Of a stretch of DNA of 64,000 nt, positions 44,977 through 54,110 are shown one piece after another. Each line of letters starts with the position of its first letter. Positions within the stretch are counted from its first letter, which is position 1. The notes below the pieces were generated by a model that was not told where the DNA came from, made no database searches, and was given only the letters and a program-made list of their open reading frames with translations. The position numbers were made by a program, and so were the translations under genes. Source of the DNA: JANQEU01 sp965228045 (lineage in GTDB: Bacteria > Bacteroidota > Bacteroidia > Cytophagales > Cyclobacteriaceae); assembly GCA_965228045.1 (NCBI GenBank), contig OZ245789.1, positions 2,418,001 to 2,482,000 of the forward strand, in the 5' to 3' direction.

Positions 44977-45985
44977 CCCGCAGATTTCGCGGATTATCGC
45001 AGAGGATTCTGGAATCCGTATTCTTAATTTTTAATTATTAAATACTAGTTTCCCGCAGATTTCGCGGATCAGCGCAGAAGATTACCTGATTTCCGATTGT
45101 TAATTCCCTATTCGAAATATTGAAACTTGAATTTCTGTTTCCGACGAATGCACGTTGCGACTTAGCGCCTTTGCGTGAAATTATGGTTCCCCCGGAATGA
45201 CCCAGAGGATACCGGAATCCGTATTCTTAATTTTTAATTTTTAATTGCTAATTACAAGTTCCCGCAGATTTCGCGGATTATCGCAGAGGATTCTGGAATC
45301 CGTATTCTTAATTTTTAATTATTAAATACTAGTTTCCCGCAGATTTCGCTGATGTACGCAGAAGATTTCCTGATTCCGGATCGTTAATTCCGAATTCGAA
45401 ATATTGAATCTTGAATTTCTGTTTCCGACGAATGCTCATTGCGACTTAGCGCCTTTGCGTGAAATTATGCTTCCCACAGATTGACCCAGAGGATACCGGA
45501 TCCGTATTCTTAATTTTTAATTTTTAATTGCTAATTACAAGCTCCCGCAGATTTCGCGGATGTACGCAGAAGATTACCTGATTTCGGATTGTTAATTACG
45601 AATTCGAAATATTGAATCTTGAATTTCTGTTTCCGACGAATGCACGTTGCGACTTAGCGCCTTTGCGTGAAATTATGCTTCCCGCAGATTGACCCAGAGG
45701 ATACCGGATCCGTATTCTTAATTTTTAATTTTTAATTGCTAATTACAAGCTCCCGCAGATTTCGCGGATGCACGCAGAAGATTACCTGATTTCGGATTGT
45801 GAATTCCGAATTCGAAATATTGAAACTTGAATTTCTGTTTCCAACGAATGCTCATTGCGACATAGCGTCTTTGCCTGAAATTATGGTTCCCTCTGATTAG
45901 CGTAGAGGATACCGGAATCCGTATTCTTAATTTTTAATTTTTAATTCCTAATTACAAGCTCCCGCAGATTTCGCGGATCAGCGCA
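44977..45985. repeat. tandem array of 208-209 bp and 75 bp units
   Basis: Units beginning CCCGCAGATTTCGCGG (one copy CGCTGG-type) start at 44977, 45052, 45261, 45336, 45544, 45752 and 45961. Lengths are 75, 209, 75, 208, 208 and 209, then a partial unit. Each long unit holds GATTACCTGATTTC, GAATTCGAAATATTGAA, a GTTGCGACTTAGCG segment and a TTTTTAATTTTTAATT linker. The array ends at the stop of the plug gene at 46002. Confidence 0.9.
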
Positions 45986-46001
45986 GAAGTAACTTAGCTA
46001 A

Positions 46002-46460
46002 TCAAATTGTCCGGATCACAACCACTCCAAAGCCACCCCTGGAGCCATAGATCGCCGCGTCACTGCCTTTCAATACCGTGATCGCCTGCACATCATTGGG
46101 ATTGACCAGCGAGAATACATGACGGAAGTCATTGCCTACTGCGGTGCCATTGATTACAAATAGGGGATCAGATCCCTGCATGGAGCTTACACCCCGAACA
46201 CGGATACGGGCCTCAGCACCATTGCCCATCACATTAACGCCGGAAGTCTGACGGATCATGTCAGCCAACGTCATGCTTGAAGGACCACGCTTGTTATGCA
46301 CCACCGTACCACTTCCAGAACTTACATCTCCATCGATCGCATAATCATAACCACGATCTACCACACCTACTCTTGATCTTTGAGAGGTAGTGTTTGCCAA
46401 CTCCGAATGGCACGCTACCAGCGTCATTGCCGCTACTGTCAATATTCCTAATCTTTTCAT
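46002..46460 (-). CDS. stand-alone TonB plug-domain lipoprotein
   Basis: The ATG at 46460 gives 152 residues and a lipoprotein leader (AAMTLVAC, Cys 17). The rest is only a TonB-receptor plug domain (SMTLADMIRQTSGVNVMG, IRVRGVSSMQGSDPLFVING, VNPNDVQAITVLKGSDAAIY), with no barrel. It is one of the free plug-domain proteins of Bacteroidota. It may serve as a decoy or partner for receptors, which is inference. The downstream side is the 208-bp array. Confidence 0.82.
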   Translation of the reverse strand: MKRLGILTVAAMTLVACHSELANTTSQRSRVGVVDRGYDYAIDGDVSSGSGTVVHNKRGPSSMTLADMIRQTSGVNVMGNGAEARIRVRGVSSMQGSDPLFVINGTAVGNDFRHVFSLVNPNDVQAITVLKGSDAAIYGSRGGFGVVVIRTI

Positions 46461-46659
46461 ATCTCTATACTTATACAAATGATGCCAAATGACACTTTAA
46501 GCATCTTAACGATAGAAAGTTACACAATTGTCCTGGTAAATCAAATGCTGTTTTTCATGCATACGTCAGGAAAGTTCCAGGCAGGGTAATGGAAGATTAC
46601 AATTCATAAACAACTTCCTTCTTCTTAATTTTACGGCACAGCTCATAATTCCTCGCTCA

Positions 46660-48336
46660 ATGAAGCCAGCAACACAATACACCAAAAGTGGTCGTATTAA
46701 TATCGCCTACCAGGTGTTCGGATCCGGTCCCGTTGACCTTGTTTATATCCCGGGTTGGGTATCCAACATTGACTGGATGTGGGCGTGTCCCGAGTTGGTC
46801 AATTTCCTGCTTGAGTTGGGAAAAGTAGCCAGGGTCATTTTATTTGATAAAAGAGGCACAGGCCTTTCGGACAGGATCGTGGAGCTTTCCACCCTGGAAG
46901 AACGCATGGATGACATCCGTGCTGTACTGGATGCCGTTGATTCCGAAAAAGCCATCCTCTTCGGTCACTCCGAAGGAGGCTCTGTCTCGGCGCTGTTTGC
47001 CGCTACTTATCCCAATCGTACCATCGGGTTGATCACATTTGGGATCTTTGCCAAGCGAAGGTATTCGGAGGAATATCCCTGGGCACCGACCAATGCCGAA
47101 CGGCAGGTCGTCTACGATATGATCGAGCACAGCTGGGGCAGCGGGAAAATGAACCTTGAGTCCCTGGCTCCGTCCAAGGCCAACGACAAGCGATTTATGG
47201 ACTGGCTGGCGAACTACTTTCGCTCGGGAGCCAGCCCCAGTGCGGCTATGGTCCTCACGCGTATGAATACCGAAGTTGACATCATAGACATCCTACCCAC
47301 CATTCGCGTCCCAACGCTGATGATGCAGCGCACCCATGACATTGACGTGAAAATAGAGGAAGGAAGATTCATCGCCGAAAGGATACCCGGATCCCGCTTC
47401 ATAGAACTTGAGGGCCGGGATCATTTGTTCTGGGTAGGCAATACTCAGGAAGTACTTTATGAAATGAGGGCCTTCATTGCCAATGTGAAGCCCGTAAGAA
47501 ATTACGATGAACGATTGTATACGATCGTGGCTGCCAGGATCTTTTATGCAGATGACAATCAGGAGGATCCGAAGGAAATTATCAGTCAGCATATCTCCCA
47601 ATACCGCGGACGGGTGGTCCAGTATGACTATGATTCATTCACGGCCATCTTCGAGGGACCGAGCAAGGCTTCCCATTGTGCCATTTACCTTGTCAATGCT
47701 CTGCGACAATTCAATATCCAACTGGCCGTAGCCATCCACATCCGGGAGGGGGCTGTAGACCAGTCACATTTTATTGAGGGAGATACACAAAGTTTCAATG
47801 AAACCATTTTGTCACCGGCACAGCCGGACCAGATACTCGTCACGGAGGCGGTGAAGTTTCTGCTTTCCGGTGCAGGTCTTAGCCTTTCACCTGCTGGCTC
47901 TCGCATTTTGCCTGCAGGGGAAGAGCTTCCGTTGTTTCTTGTAAAGGACCGTATTTCCACCGAAGCGGTGAATGTTCAGAACCATACTCTGCAGCTTCCG
48001 GCCAATGATTCTTTCATTGAAAATATTCTGCAATGTATTGATGATTACTTGTCAAATGAGGAATTCAGCGTGGAGATGCTGTGCAGGGAAATGGGGATGA
48101 GCGAACGTCAGCTTCAGCGAAAGCTTAAGGCCATCACCAATAAGTCACCCAATCAGCTCATATCTTCGGTGAGGCTGCATAGGGCCAAGGAGCTGATCCT
48201 TGACAGTGAACATACGATCTCAGAAATCGCTTTTAAAACAGGGTTCTCAAATCCATCATACTTTTCTAAAAGCTTCAGAAAAGAGTTTGGGATGACACCT
48301 TCAGAACTGCTCCACAAACAGGTGCCAACAGCCTGA
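46660..48336 (+). CDS. fusion of alpha/beta hydrolase, cyclase-like domain and AraC regulator
   Basis: The 558-residue protein begins with an alpha/beta hydrolase (1-275). Its triad is visible: Ser in LFGHSEGGSVS near 105, Asp in TLMMQRTHDIDV near 225, and His in LEGRDHLFWV near 250. Residues about 285-435 resemble a class III nucleotide cyclase (YTIVAARIFYADDN, GRVVQYDYDSFTAIFEGPSK, NETILSPAQPDQILVTEAV), but the Gly-Asp metal region is degenerate, so it is probably inactive and regulatory. Residues about 455-558 are an AraC-type DNA-binding domain (ISEIAFKTGFSNPSYFSK). It is a single-gene regulator of unknown target. There is no signal peptide, so it acts in the cytoplasm. Confidence 0.85.
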   Translation: MKPATQYTKSGRINIAYQVFGSGPVDLVYIPGWVSNIDWMWACPELVNFLLELGKVARVILFDKRGTGLSDRIVELSTLEERMDDIRAVLDAVDSEKAILFGHSEGGSVSALFAATYPNRTIGLITFGIFAKRRYSEEYPWAPTNAERQVVYDMIEHSWGSGKMNLESLAPSKANDKRFMDWLANYFRSGASPSAAMVLTRMNTEVDIIDILPTIRVPTLMMQRTHDIDVKIEEGRFIAERIPGSRFIELEGRDHLFWVGNTQEVLYEMRAFIANVKPVRNYDERLYTIVAARIFYADDNQEDPKEIISQHISQYRGRVVQYDYDSFTAIFEGPSKASHCAIYLVNALRQFNIQLAVAIHIREGAVDQSHFIEGDTQSFNETILSPAQPDQILVTEAVKFLLSGAGLSLSPAGSRILPAGEELPLFLVKDRISTEAVNVQNHTLQLPANDSFIENILQCIDDYLSNEEFSVEMLCREMGMSERQLQRKLKAITNKSPNQLISSVRLHRAKELILDSEHTISEIAFKTGFSNPSYFSKSFRKEFGMTPSELLHKQVPTA

Positions 48337-48491
48337 GACAATTTGCTATAGGTGTCGGAAATGTATCAGCCCATGTCGGATTTGTGGCATTGATTACCGG
48401 ATTTGTGCCAGCCTTTCAGTTGCTGGGATACCACTTTTGCGGAGAAATTGAACAGGGGTAGGTAATGCTGCTCCCTAAGGACCCGAATCCA

Positions 48492-49280
48492 ATGCACACA
48501 TTATCAAAAAGCTCTCTTTGGGGCGTCACTTTGCTTATAGCCTTTGCCTGCACTTGGGACCAGGTAGAGACGCAGGTCGACTGTTCGGTCTCTGATCTGT
48601 CACTCACGCTCCTGGAAAATTCAAATACTACCTGTGGCGCCAGCGATGGGAGGTTTGAGGTGGAAGTGTCAGGCGGTGTGGCTCCCTACACTTTCTCGTC
48701 AGATGCTGGTGAAGGAGTAGATGGCTTATACGCCAATGTAGCTGCCGGTAACTATGACGTGACAGTCACGGATGGGAATGGTTGTGCCTCGACACTGGAT
48801 GTATCCATCCTCAATGAAGATGGAGTGAACCTCGAAGAAGTCACCACAGCAGGTTTTGGATGTGGGTCAAATGGCGGAACCATCAACGTATCCGCGATCG
48901 GAGGGACGGCTCCTTACCGATTTTCGATCAATGGAGGCGCCCTTCAAACTTCCGGTGGATTTAATGGATTGTCTACGGGAGAGCACACCATCAACGTGGT
49001 AGATGAGAACGGATGCGAGACCACGGAAGTGATCGAAGTGCTATCGGGCGTCAGCTACGAGGAGTCCATTAAAGGCATCATTGAGAATAGCTGCGCCATT
49101 TCAGGATGTCACAATGGAAGTGTTTCTCCTGACCTGCGGTCCTTTGAGACCATCCAGGCCCGTGCAGCATCCATCAAATCAAGAACTGGAAATAAATCCA
49201 TGCCACGCGGATCAAGTCTTACGCAAAGTCAGATAGATATGATTGCCTGCTGGGTGGACGATGGCGCGCTGGCCAACTAA
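48492..49280 (+). CDS. SprB-repeat lipoprotein with a cytochrome-like C-terminus
   Basis: The 262-residue protein starts at the ATG at 48492 with a lipoprotein leader (LLIAFAC, Cys 20). Residues about 30-190 hold two SprB-type repeats (GGVAPYTFSSDAGEGVDGLY, GGTAPYRFSINGGALQTSGG, DGNGCASTLDV, DENGCETTEV). The C-terminus has a heme-type motif CAISGCH near residue 200, a C-x4-C-H rather than C-x2-C-H spacing. It is followed by SMPRGSSLTQSQIDMIACWV, as in cytochrome-like caps. It heads an operon with YceI and the DUF5777-type barrel, and is probably surface-exposed. Confidence 0.78.
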   Translation: MHTLSKSSLWGVTLLIAFACTWDQVETQVDCSVSDLSLTLLENSNTTCGASDGRFEVEVSGGVAPYTFSSDAGEGVDGLYANVAAGNYDVTVTDGNGCASTLDVSILNEDGVNLEEVTTAGFGCGSNGGTINVSAIGGTAPYRFSINGGALQTSGGFNGLSTGEHTINVVDENGCETTEVIEVLSGVSYEESIKGIIENSCAISGCHNGSVSPDLRSFETIQARAASIKSRTGNKSMPRGSSLTQSQIDMIACWVDDGALAN

Positions 49281-49320
49281 TTGCAAACGAACACATTAAG
49301 AATATAAAAAAACTGAAATC

Positions 49321-49866
49321 ATGAAAAACATCGTATTCACCATTTTGTTTACCGTTTTGGCATTGGGCCAAACCCAGGCACAAAAGCTGATCGATAAGAA
49401 GGGTACTGCGTCATTTTTCTCGGAGGCACCGTTAGAAAACATCGAGGCCCTGAATGAAGAAGTGCTAGGCGCCATAGACCTGGAGAAAGGGACACTTGCC
49501 GTGTCCATGTACATTAGGGGATTTCATTTTGAAAAGAGCCTGATGGAGGAACATTTCAATGAGAATTATATGGAGTCCGGGCAGTTTCCCAAAGCCACTT
49601 TCACGGGGGCCATTCTGAATTTCAATGACTATGACATTTCAAAGCCGGGGACTTATCAGACAGAGGTAGAGGGCACCATTGAGATCCACGGGGTAAAGAA
49701 GCCCTTGAAGACTCCGGTGGAATTTGCAGTATCAAAGGATGCCATACAGGCGAATACGGTATTTACTTTAAAAGTCGCTGAATTTGACATCGAAGTTCCA
49801 AAGATCGTGATAAAGAACATCGCTGAGGAAGTAGAAGTAAAATCCAACTTCAACTTTAGCAGATAA
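49321..49866 (+). CDS. YceI-family lipid-binding protein
   Basis: The 181-residue protein has a signal peptide (VLALGQTQA). The YceI lipocalin-like core includes TASFFSEAPLENIEALNEE, FEKSLMEEHFNENYMESG, FPKATFTGAI and IEIHGVKKPLKTPVEF. YceI proteins bind isoprenoid-type lipids in the periplasm. It is 40 bases after the SprB/cytochrome-like gene and 3 bases before the next gene, so it forms an operon with them. Confidence 0.9.
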   Translation: MKNIVFTILFTVLALGQTQAQKLIDKKGTASFFSEAPLENIEALNEEVLGAIDLEKGTLAVSMYIRGFHFEKSLMEEHFNENYMESGQFPKATFTGAILNFNDYDISKPGTYQTEVEGTIEIHGVKKPLKTPVEFAVSKDAIQANTVFTLKVAEFDIEVPKIVIKNIAEEVEVKSNFNFSR

Positions 49867-49869
49867 ATC

Positions 49870-50733
49870 ATGGGACGAATTGGGATTTTCACCGTCTTTT
49901 TGGCTTTAAGCCTTAGTGTGCTGGCACAGGATGATCTGCTTTCAATGCTGGATGAGCAGGCACCGGAACAGACGCACCTGGTCGATGCAACTTTTAAAGG
50001 GACCAGACTGATCAATGGTCACTCCATCGAAACCAGATCACAAGGTGTGATGGATTTTATCATCGCCCACCGCTTCGGGACGATCGATGGTGGTGCTTAC
50101 GAGCTGTTTGGTCTGGACTATGCGCAGGTCAGGATCGGGCTGGAATATGCGGTTACCGACCGGCTGTACGTGGGGTCGGGCCGGAATTCATTTGAAAAGA
50201 CTTTTGATGGTTTTGCGAAATACCGGCTGCTAAGACAGACAAAAGGGAGTAGCGCCATGCCTGTCTCGGTGACATGGTTTAGCTCCATGTCGATCAAGAC
50301 GCTAAAGCAACCTGAGCTGGAACCCGAATTTACAGATAAGCTGGCTTACACACATCAGATACTGATTGCCAGCAAAGTGACTAACAGCATTTCTCTGCAG
50401 TTGATGCCCACCTGGGTACATCGCAACCTGATCGGTGAAGAGGACCTTAACAATGACATTTTCGCCATTGGGGTAGGTGGTAGGTTCAAATTCAATCAGC
50501 GGGTGGCGCTCTGCTTTGAGTATTATAAGCAGCTTCAGAAGCTGAATGATGACGGCTATGACGCGATTGCCATTGGATTTGACATTGAGACAGGTGGTCA
50601 TGTGTTTCAGCTGCAGTTTACCAATGCCACCTCGATGGTACCGAAAGGCTATGTGTCGGAGACTACCAATGATTTTTTTGACGGGGAGATCCATTTTGGT
50701 TTTAACATATCAAGGACATTCCAGGTTAAATAG
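49870..50733 (+). CDS. DUF5777-like beta-barrel protein
   Basis: The 287-residue protein has a signal peptide (LALSLSVLAQ). The rest is beta-strand rich with an FIIAHRFG stretch, FGLDYAQVRIGLEYAV, and a terminal FGFNISRTFQV. It fits the DUF5777 barrel family, which often lies with YceI and cytochrome-type genes in Bacteroidota. It starts 3 bases after yceI. Role unknown, possibly an outer-membrane partner. Confidence 0.78.
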   Translation: MGRIGIFTVFLALSLSVLAQDDLLSMLDEQAPEQTHLVDATFKGTRLINGHSIETRSQGVMDFIIAHRFGTIDGGAYELFGLDYAQVRIGLEYAVTDRLYVGSGRNSFEKTFDGFAKYRLLRQTKGSSAMPVSVTWFSSMSIKTLKQPELEPEFTDKLAYTHQILIASKVTNSISLQLMPTWVHRNLIGEEDLNNDIFAIGVGGRFKFNQRVALCFEYYKQLQKLNDDGYDAIAIGFDIETGGHVFQLQFTNATSMVPKGYVSETTNDFFDGEIHFGFNISRTFQVK

Positions 50734-50800
50734 TACTCACAGTTTCTAGTTTTCTGTTTTTTTATAATGTGTCAAAGAGGGCGTCCTTACGGGGATGCCT

Positions 50801-50830
50801 TTTCTTTCTTAGCATTCATTTTTAAGAACT
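50801..50830 (+). terminator. probable terminator after the YceI operon
   Basis: An imperfect stem (GGGCGTCC / GGGATGCC, including a G-T pair) near 50779-50800 is followed by TTTTCTTT. It lies 45 bases after the stop of the barrel gene. Confidence 0.5.
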
Positions 50831-50964
50831 ATTAAGGCTCGGCAAGGGATTCCTCTCAGAAATATCAGGGTCGGATGAGGGTATGGCCCAATGACATTGT
50901 TACCAGAATATTGCTAATACAAAGCAACCCCGGAGAGGTTACTCACTAACTAAGGTTGAAAGCC

Positions 50965-50999
50965 CGGAGCACTTGCTTCGGGTTTATTTTTTACAGGAT
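50965..50999 (+). terminator. second hairpin with T run
   Basis: AGCCCGGAGC pairs with GCTTCGGGTT (wobbles) followed by TATTTTTT. It may back up the previous terminator. It lies just before the stop of the M28 peptidase gene. Confidence 0.5.
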
Positions 51000-51001
51000 A
51001 T

Positions 51002-52348
51002 TCACCTAATCAATCCAGTCGGGTAGCTGACCATGCTCTCGTGGCCGTCTTCACCTACACTGGCTACACCAAAAAGGAAGTTGTCGATGACGATGCCTTC
51101 CAGGGTATACTCCAGCGTCTCCTTGTCCACGATTCGACTGTATTGCCACACAGGTGAGGTGGTGTCTCTCCAGTAGATCTTGTAGGCAGCTGCATCCTGC
51201 ACTTTATCCCAGCTCAGAATAGTAGAGGGCCTCACAATACCACCAATGTTGACATTTGCAGGTGCTGGGGGTGCCCATGCCAATGCAGCCAGGCTCACAG
51301 CATTGACCGCTGTCATCTTCGCACAGTAGTCAAAGTTGACCCCTTCGATGACATCCCCGTACTCGATACCATCTTCAGTCCGCAGGTCCTGGTGCTGACG
51401 GTTATAGTTCTCATGTGCCTCCATGATCCGGACACCTGCAAAGCCAGCCTCATTGAACGGCCTGTGATGACCGCCTCTGCCGAAGCGATCCAGTCTGTAG
51501 ATCATCATGGGATTCATTTCCGGCATGTAGGTTTTGGTGGCCTGATAGATGTAGCGGGCCAGTTGTCGGCTTGGGCTGTCGTTTTCACCACCATAAAATC
51601 TTTTTCTTTTGAGTTCAGCCTCAGTCAAAGTGGGAGAGTAGGGTTCTGAGAAGATCCTGAAGGTTCGGTTGTCGATCACACCATCCACTCCTTCGATGTT
51701 GCCGATCATGTCATTGTTGAGAATTCCGATGACTTCCCATTCTTCTTCTTTTGCCTTCTCCGCCAGGAAACGACCACCGTACAGGCCCTGTTCCTCTCCC
51801 GACAAGCCTGCCAGGACTACGCTTGACGCAAAATCATATTTCGAGAGTACCCTCGCCAGCTCGATGGCACCCGCCATACCGGTAGCATTGTCATTGGCGC
51901 CTGGAGAGTCGTCAGTGTAATTGGTTGCGCTGGAAACACGGGAATCGATGTCTCCGCTCATGAGTACGTAGCGATTGGGGTACTTGGTGCCGCGTTTGAT
52001 GGCGTAGACGTTCACCACGTAAGTATCTTTGGTGATACGCGTATCCGGATCGCCTTTTACCAGGGTGCGCTGTTCGTGCACCTCGAGGCAGCCACCACAT
52101 GCGTCCGAGATGCGCTGAAACTCAGCTTTGATCCACCTGCGGGCTGCACCGATGCCACGTGTATCCGATACGGTATCCGACATGGTGTGACGCGTCCCGA
52201 AATTGACAAGGGTATTGATATCTGACTCAAGCCGGTCCGCGCTTACATCATCGATGATGTCATAGATTACGGGATCGGTTTTGAGGTATTGGGCTGGCAG
52301 GCTGGTTATAAACAGGGTCGCGATGCATAAAGTCAATAGGTATTTCAT
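51002..52348 (-). CDS. M28-family metallopeptidase
   Basis: The 448-residue protein from the ATG at 52348 has a signal peptide (LCIATLFITSLPAQ). M28 motifs include DDSPGANDNATGMAG (zinc Asp), LSGEEQGLYGG (catalytic and zinc Glu), NNDMIGNIEG and HHRPFNEAGFAGVRIMEAHE. The first zinc motif reads SGDIDSR where many members have GHxDS, so a His ligand appears replaced by Asp. The C-terminus is a fibronectin-like domain (STILSWDKVQDAAAYKIYWR). It should be a secreted or periplasmic aminopeptidase. Confidence 0.85.
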   Translation of the reverse strand: MKYLLTLCIATLFITSLPAQYLKTDPVIYDIIDDVSADRLESDINTLVNFGTRHTMSDTVSDTRGIGAARRWIKAEFQRISDACGGCLEVHEQRTLVKGDPDTRITKDTYVVNVYAIKRGTKYPNRYVLMSGDIDSRVSSATNYTDDSPGANDNATGMAGAIELARVLSKYDFASSVVLAGLSGEEQGLYGGRFLAEKAKEEEWEVIGILNNDMIGNIEGVDGVIDNRTFRIFSEPYSPTLTEAELKRKRFYGGENDSPSRQLARYIYQATKTYMPEMNPMMIYRLDRFGRGGHHRPFNEAGFAGVRIMEAHENYNRQHQDLRTEDGIEYGDVIEGVNFDYCAKMTAVNAVSLAALAWAPPAPANVNIGGIVRPSTILSWDKVQDAAAYKIYWRDTTSPVWQYSRIVDKETLEYTLEGIVIDNFLFGVASVGEDGHESMVSYPTGLIR

Positions 52349-52471
52349 AGGTCTGTTTCCGGTTTTACCGCAAGTAAACAAATGTATGGGGGAGAAGCGA
52401 AAGGATTTTTGTGGGTGGGGATTTAGTGAGTGGGTTTTTTTGGTTTGGTTAGTTGGTGGGTTTATAGTTCA

Positions 52472-52871
52472 TAGTTCCTGGTTTTTAGTTTATAGTTCTT
52501 AGTTCCTTGTTTCGAATTCTTAATTGTCAATTCTTAATTTATTGTTCCCGCGGATTCCGCAGATAACCGCAGAGTTACTCCTCATTTCTGTTTCCCGCGG
52601 ATCTCGGTGATAGACGCAGAAGGATTCTAAATTCCGGATTCCGGATTCCGAATTCTAGATTCCTAATCTTGAATCTTGAACTTTGAATCTTAAATCCGGG
52701 ATTCCTCAACTCACACCCTTTGATTCCTCAAAAGGAAGCATGCCGTGGAAAAGCGAGCGTCAAATGTTACCGTCTTTCTGAGGGGAGCTGAAAGCGGAGG
52801 GCGTGTCCCGCCTCAGGCGGGGAAGAATCTCGTATTTGAATGGATGATTACTCATTCGTGTTCCCGTAGAT
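52472..52871. repeat. direct duplication, copy 1
   Basis: About 400 bp here and 53750-54110 share the same order of elements. They begin TAGTTCCTGGTTTTTAGTTT, then AATTGTCAATTCTTAATTTA, CTAATCTTGAATCTTGAAC, and the block running to GAATCTCGTATTTGA. Copy 1 holds an extra palindrome (GTCCCGCCTCAGGCGGG, near 52805) inside the mirrored-family arm where copy 2 has none. The two copies flank the VOC gene and the small membrane protein. Confidence 0.75.
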
Positions 52872-53016
52872 TCCGCTGATGGCCGCAGAGTTAGTACTCA
52901 TTCATGGTTCCCGCTGATAGACGCGGAGGATTCCGGGTTTTGAATTCTCTAATTCCTAATTCTAGTTTCCCGCAGATCTCGCTGATAGACGCAGAAGGGT
53001 TTCGGATTTTGAATTC
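52872..53016. repeat. GCGGATTCCGC-type repeat fragments
   Basis: Units of the CGCGGATTCCGCAG family fill this stretch up to the stop of the small membrane gene. No gene is visible. Confidence 0.6.
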
Positions 53017-53181
53017 CTAATTCCAAGTTCTCCTTACCCACGCAATTCCCCATATCAATACCGGAAAGGCAACGAGCAGGTAGACAATGTGGATCTGAAA
53101 AAAAAAGTAATTGATGAGTACTGCCAGGAGCATGATGCCTGCAGCGAGGTTGTAAGCTTTACGGTCATTGGTAAAGAACAT
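53017..53181 (-). CDS. small membrane protein, two helices
   Basis: A 54-residue protein starts at the ATG at 53181: MFFTNDRKAYNLAAGIMLLA, then VLINYFFFQIHIVYLLVAFP, then VLIWGIAWVRRTWN. Two hydrophobic helices with a short loop are clear. It is 43 bases after the VOC gene stop on the same strand and probably shares its transcript. The last codons may come from the adjoining repeat. No family is known to me. Confidence 0.6.
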   Translation of the reverse strand: MFFTNDRKAYNLAAGIMLLAVLINYFFFQIHIVYLLVAFPVLIWGIAWVRRTWN

Positions 53182-53224
53182 ACACGAATGTACTACACTT
53201 AACGTAACCCGATGGAAACTGTGC

Positions 53225-53620
53225 CTATTCCTCCCGTATCTGCATGCCTACTGACCAGGTGTTGCCGGCGAAGTCGGTAAAAGTACCCCGACGGTCCGGG
53301 TCTCCCTCATTTTCCTTTGGTTCCTTCACGGATTCACAACCGGCTTTTATTGCTCGCTGAAAAGTAGTATCCACATCCGGGACATATACGTGGTTTAGCA
53401 ACTGATTCGGGGGGTACTGGTCGGTAGCTTCCGCAAACATCAAAATGGAGTCATCTATCTTGATTTCTCCGTGCATAATAGTGCCGTCCGGTCTTTCATA
53501 TTTTCTCTGCGGGACTGCATCAAATATATCAATCATCAGCGCCATCCACCGTGAGGCATCGTGGATTATGAAGTAAGGCGAGACCGCGTTGTAGCCATCC
53601 GGTTTATGGTTAATTTTCAT
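53225..53620 (-). CDS. VOC-superfamily glyoxalase-like protein
   Basis: The 131-residue protein shows the PhnB/glyoxalase-type pattern (AVSPYFIIHDASRWMALMID, MHGEIKIDDSILMFAEA, LLNHVYVPDVDTTFQRAIKA, RRGTFTDFAGNTWSVG). Such proteins bind a metal and small substrates; the reaction here is unknown. It sits inside a cassette flanked by two direct copies of a 0.4 kb repeat. Two further VOC genes lie downstream at 54271 and 54732. Confidence 0.85.
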   Translation of the reverse strand: MKINHKPDGYNAVSPYFIIHDASRWMALMIDIFDAVPQRKYERPDGTIMHGEIKIDDSILMFAEATDQYPPNQLLNHVYVPDVDTTFQRAIKAGCESVKEPKENEGDPDRRGTFTDFAGNTWSVGMQIREE

Positions 53621-53689
53621 GGTTGAGGTTTTTGATAGGTGAATATTGAATCAGATCGCAGAACAATTTAGGGAGTTCTTAATTTATAG

Positions 53690-53790
53690 TTTTTAGTTTT
53701 TAGTTTATAGTTCCTGGTTTTTAGTTTTTAGTTCCTGGTTTTTAGTTTTTAGTTCCTGGTTTTTAGTTTATAGTTCTTAGTTCCTTGTTT
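53690..53790. repeat. 21-bp minisatellite
   Basis: AGTTCCTGGTTTTTAGTTTTT is repeated about three times with a partial unit at each end. It lies at the junction of the second duplication copy. Confidence 0.8.
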
Positions 53791-54110
53791 CGAATTCTTA
53801 ATTGTCAATTCTTAATTTATTGTTCCCGCGGATTCCGCAGTAGCCGCAGAGTTACTCCTCATTCATGGTTCCCGCTGATAGACGCAGAAGGATTCTAAAT
53901 TCCGGATTCCGGATTCCGAATTTTAGATTCCTAATCTTGAATCTTGAACTTTGAATCTTAAATCCGGGATTCCTCAACTCACACCCTTTGATTCCTCAAA
54001 AGGAAGCATGCCGTGGAAAAGCGAGCGTCAAATGTTACCGTCTTTCTGATCGGAGCTGCAAGCGGAGAGAAGAATCTCGTATTTGATAAAGGATTGCTCA
54101 TTCGTGTTCC
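53750..54110. repeat. direct duplication, copy 2
   Basis: It matches 52472-52871 in order and sequence but lacks the nested palindrome. Fragments of the GCAGATCTCGCTGATAAACG type run on to 54245. No gene is visible in 53621-54270. Confidence 0.75.
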
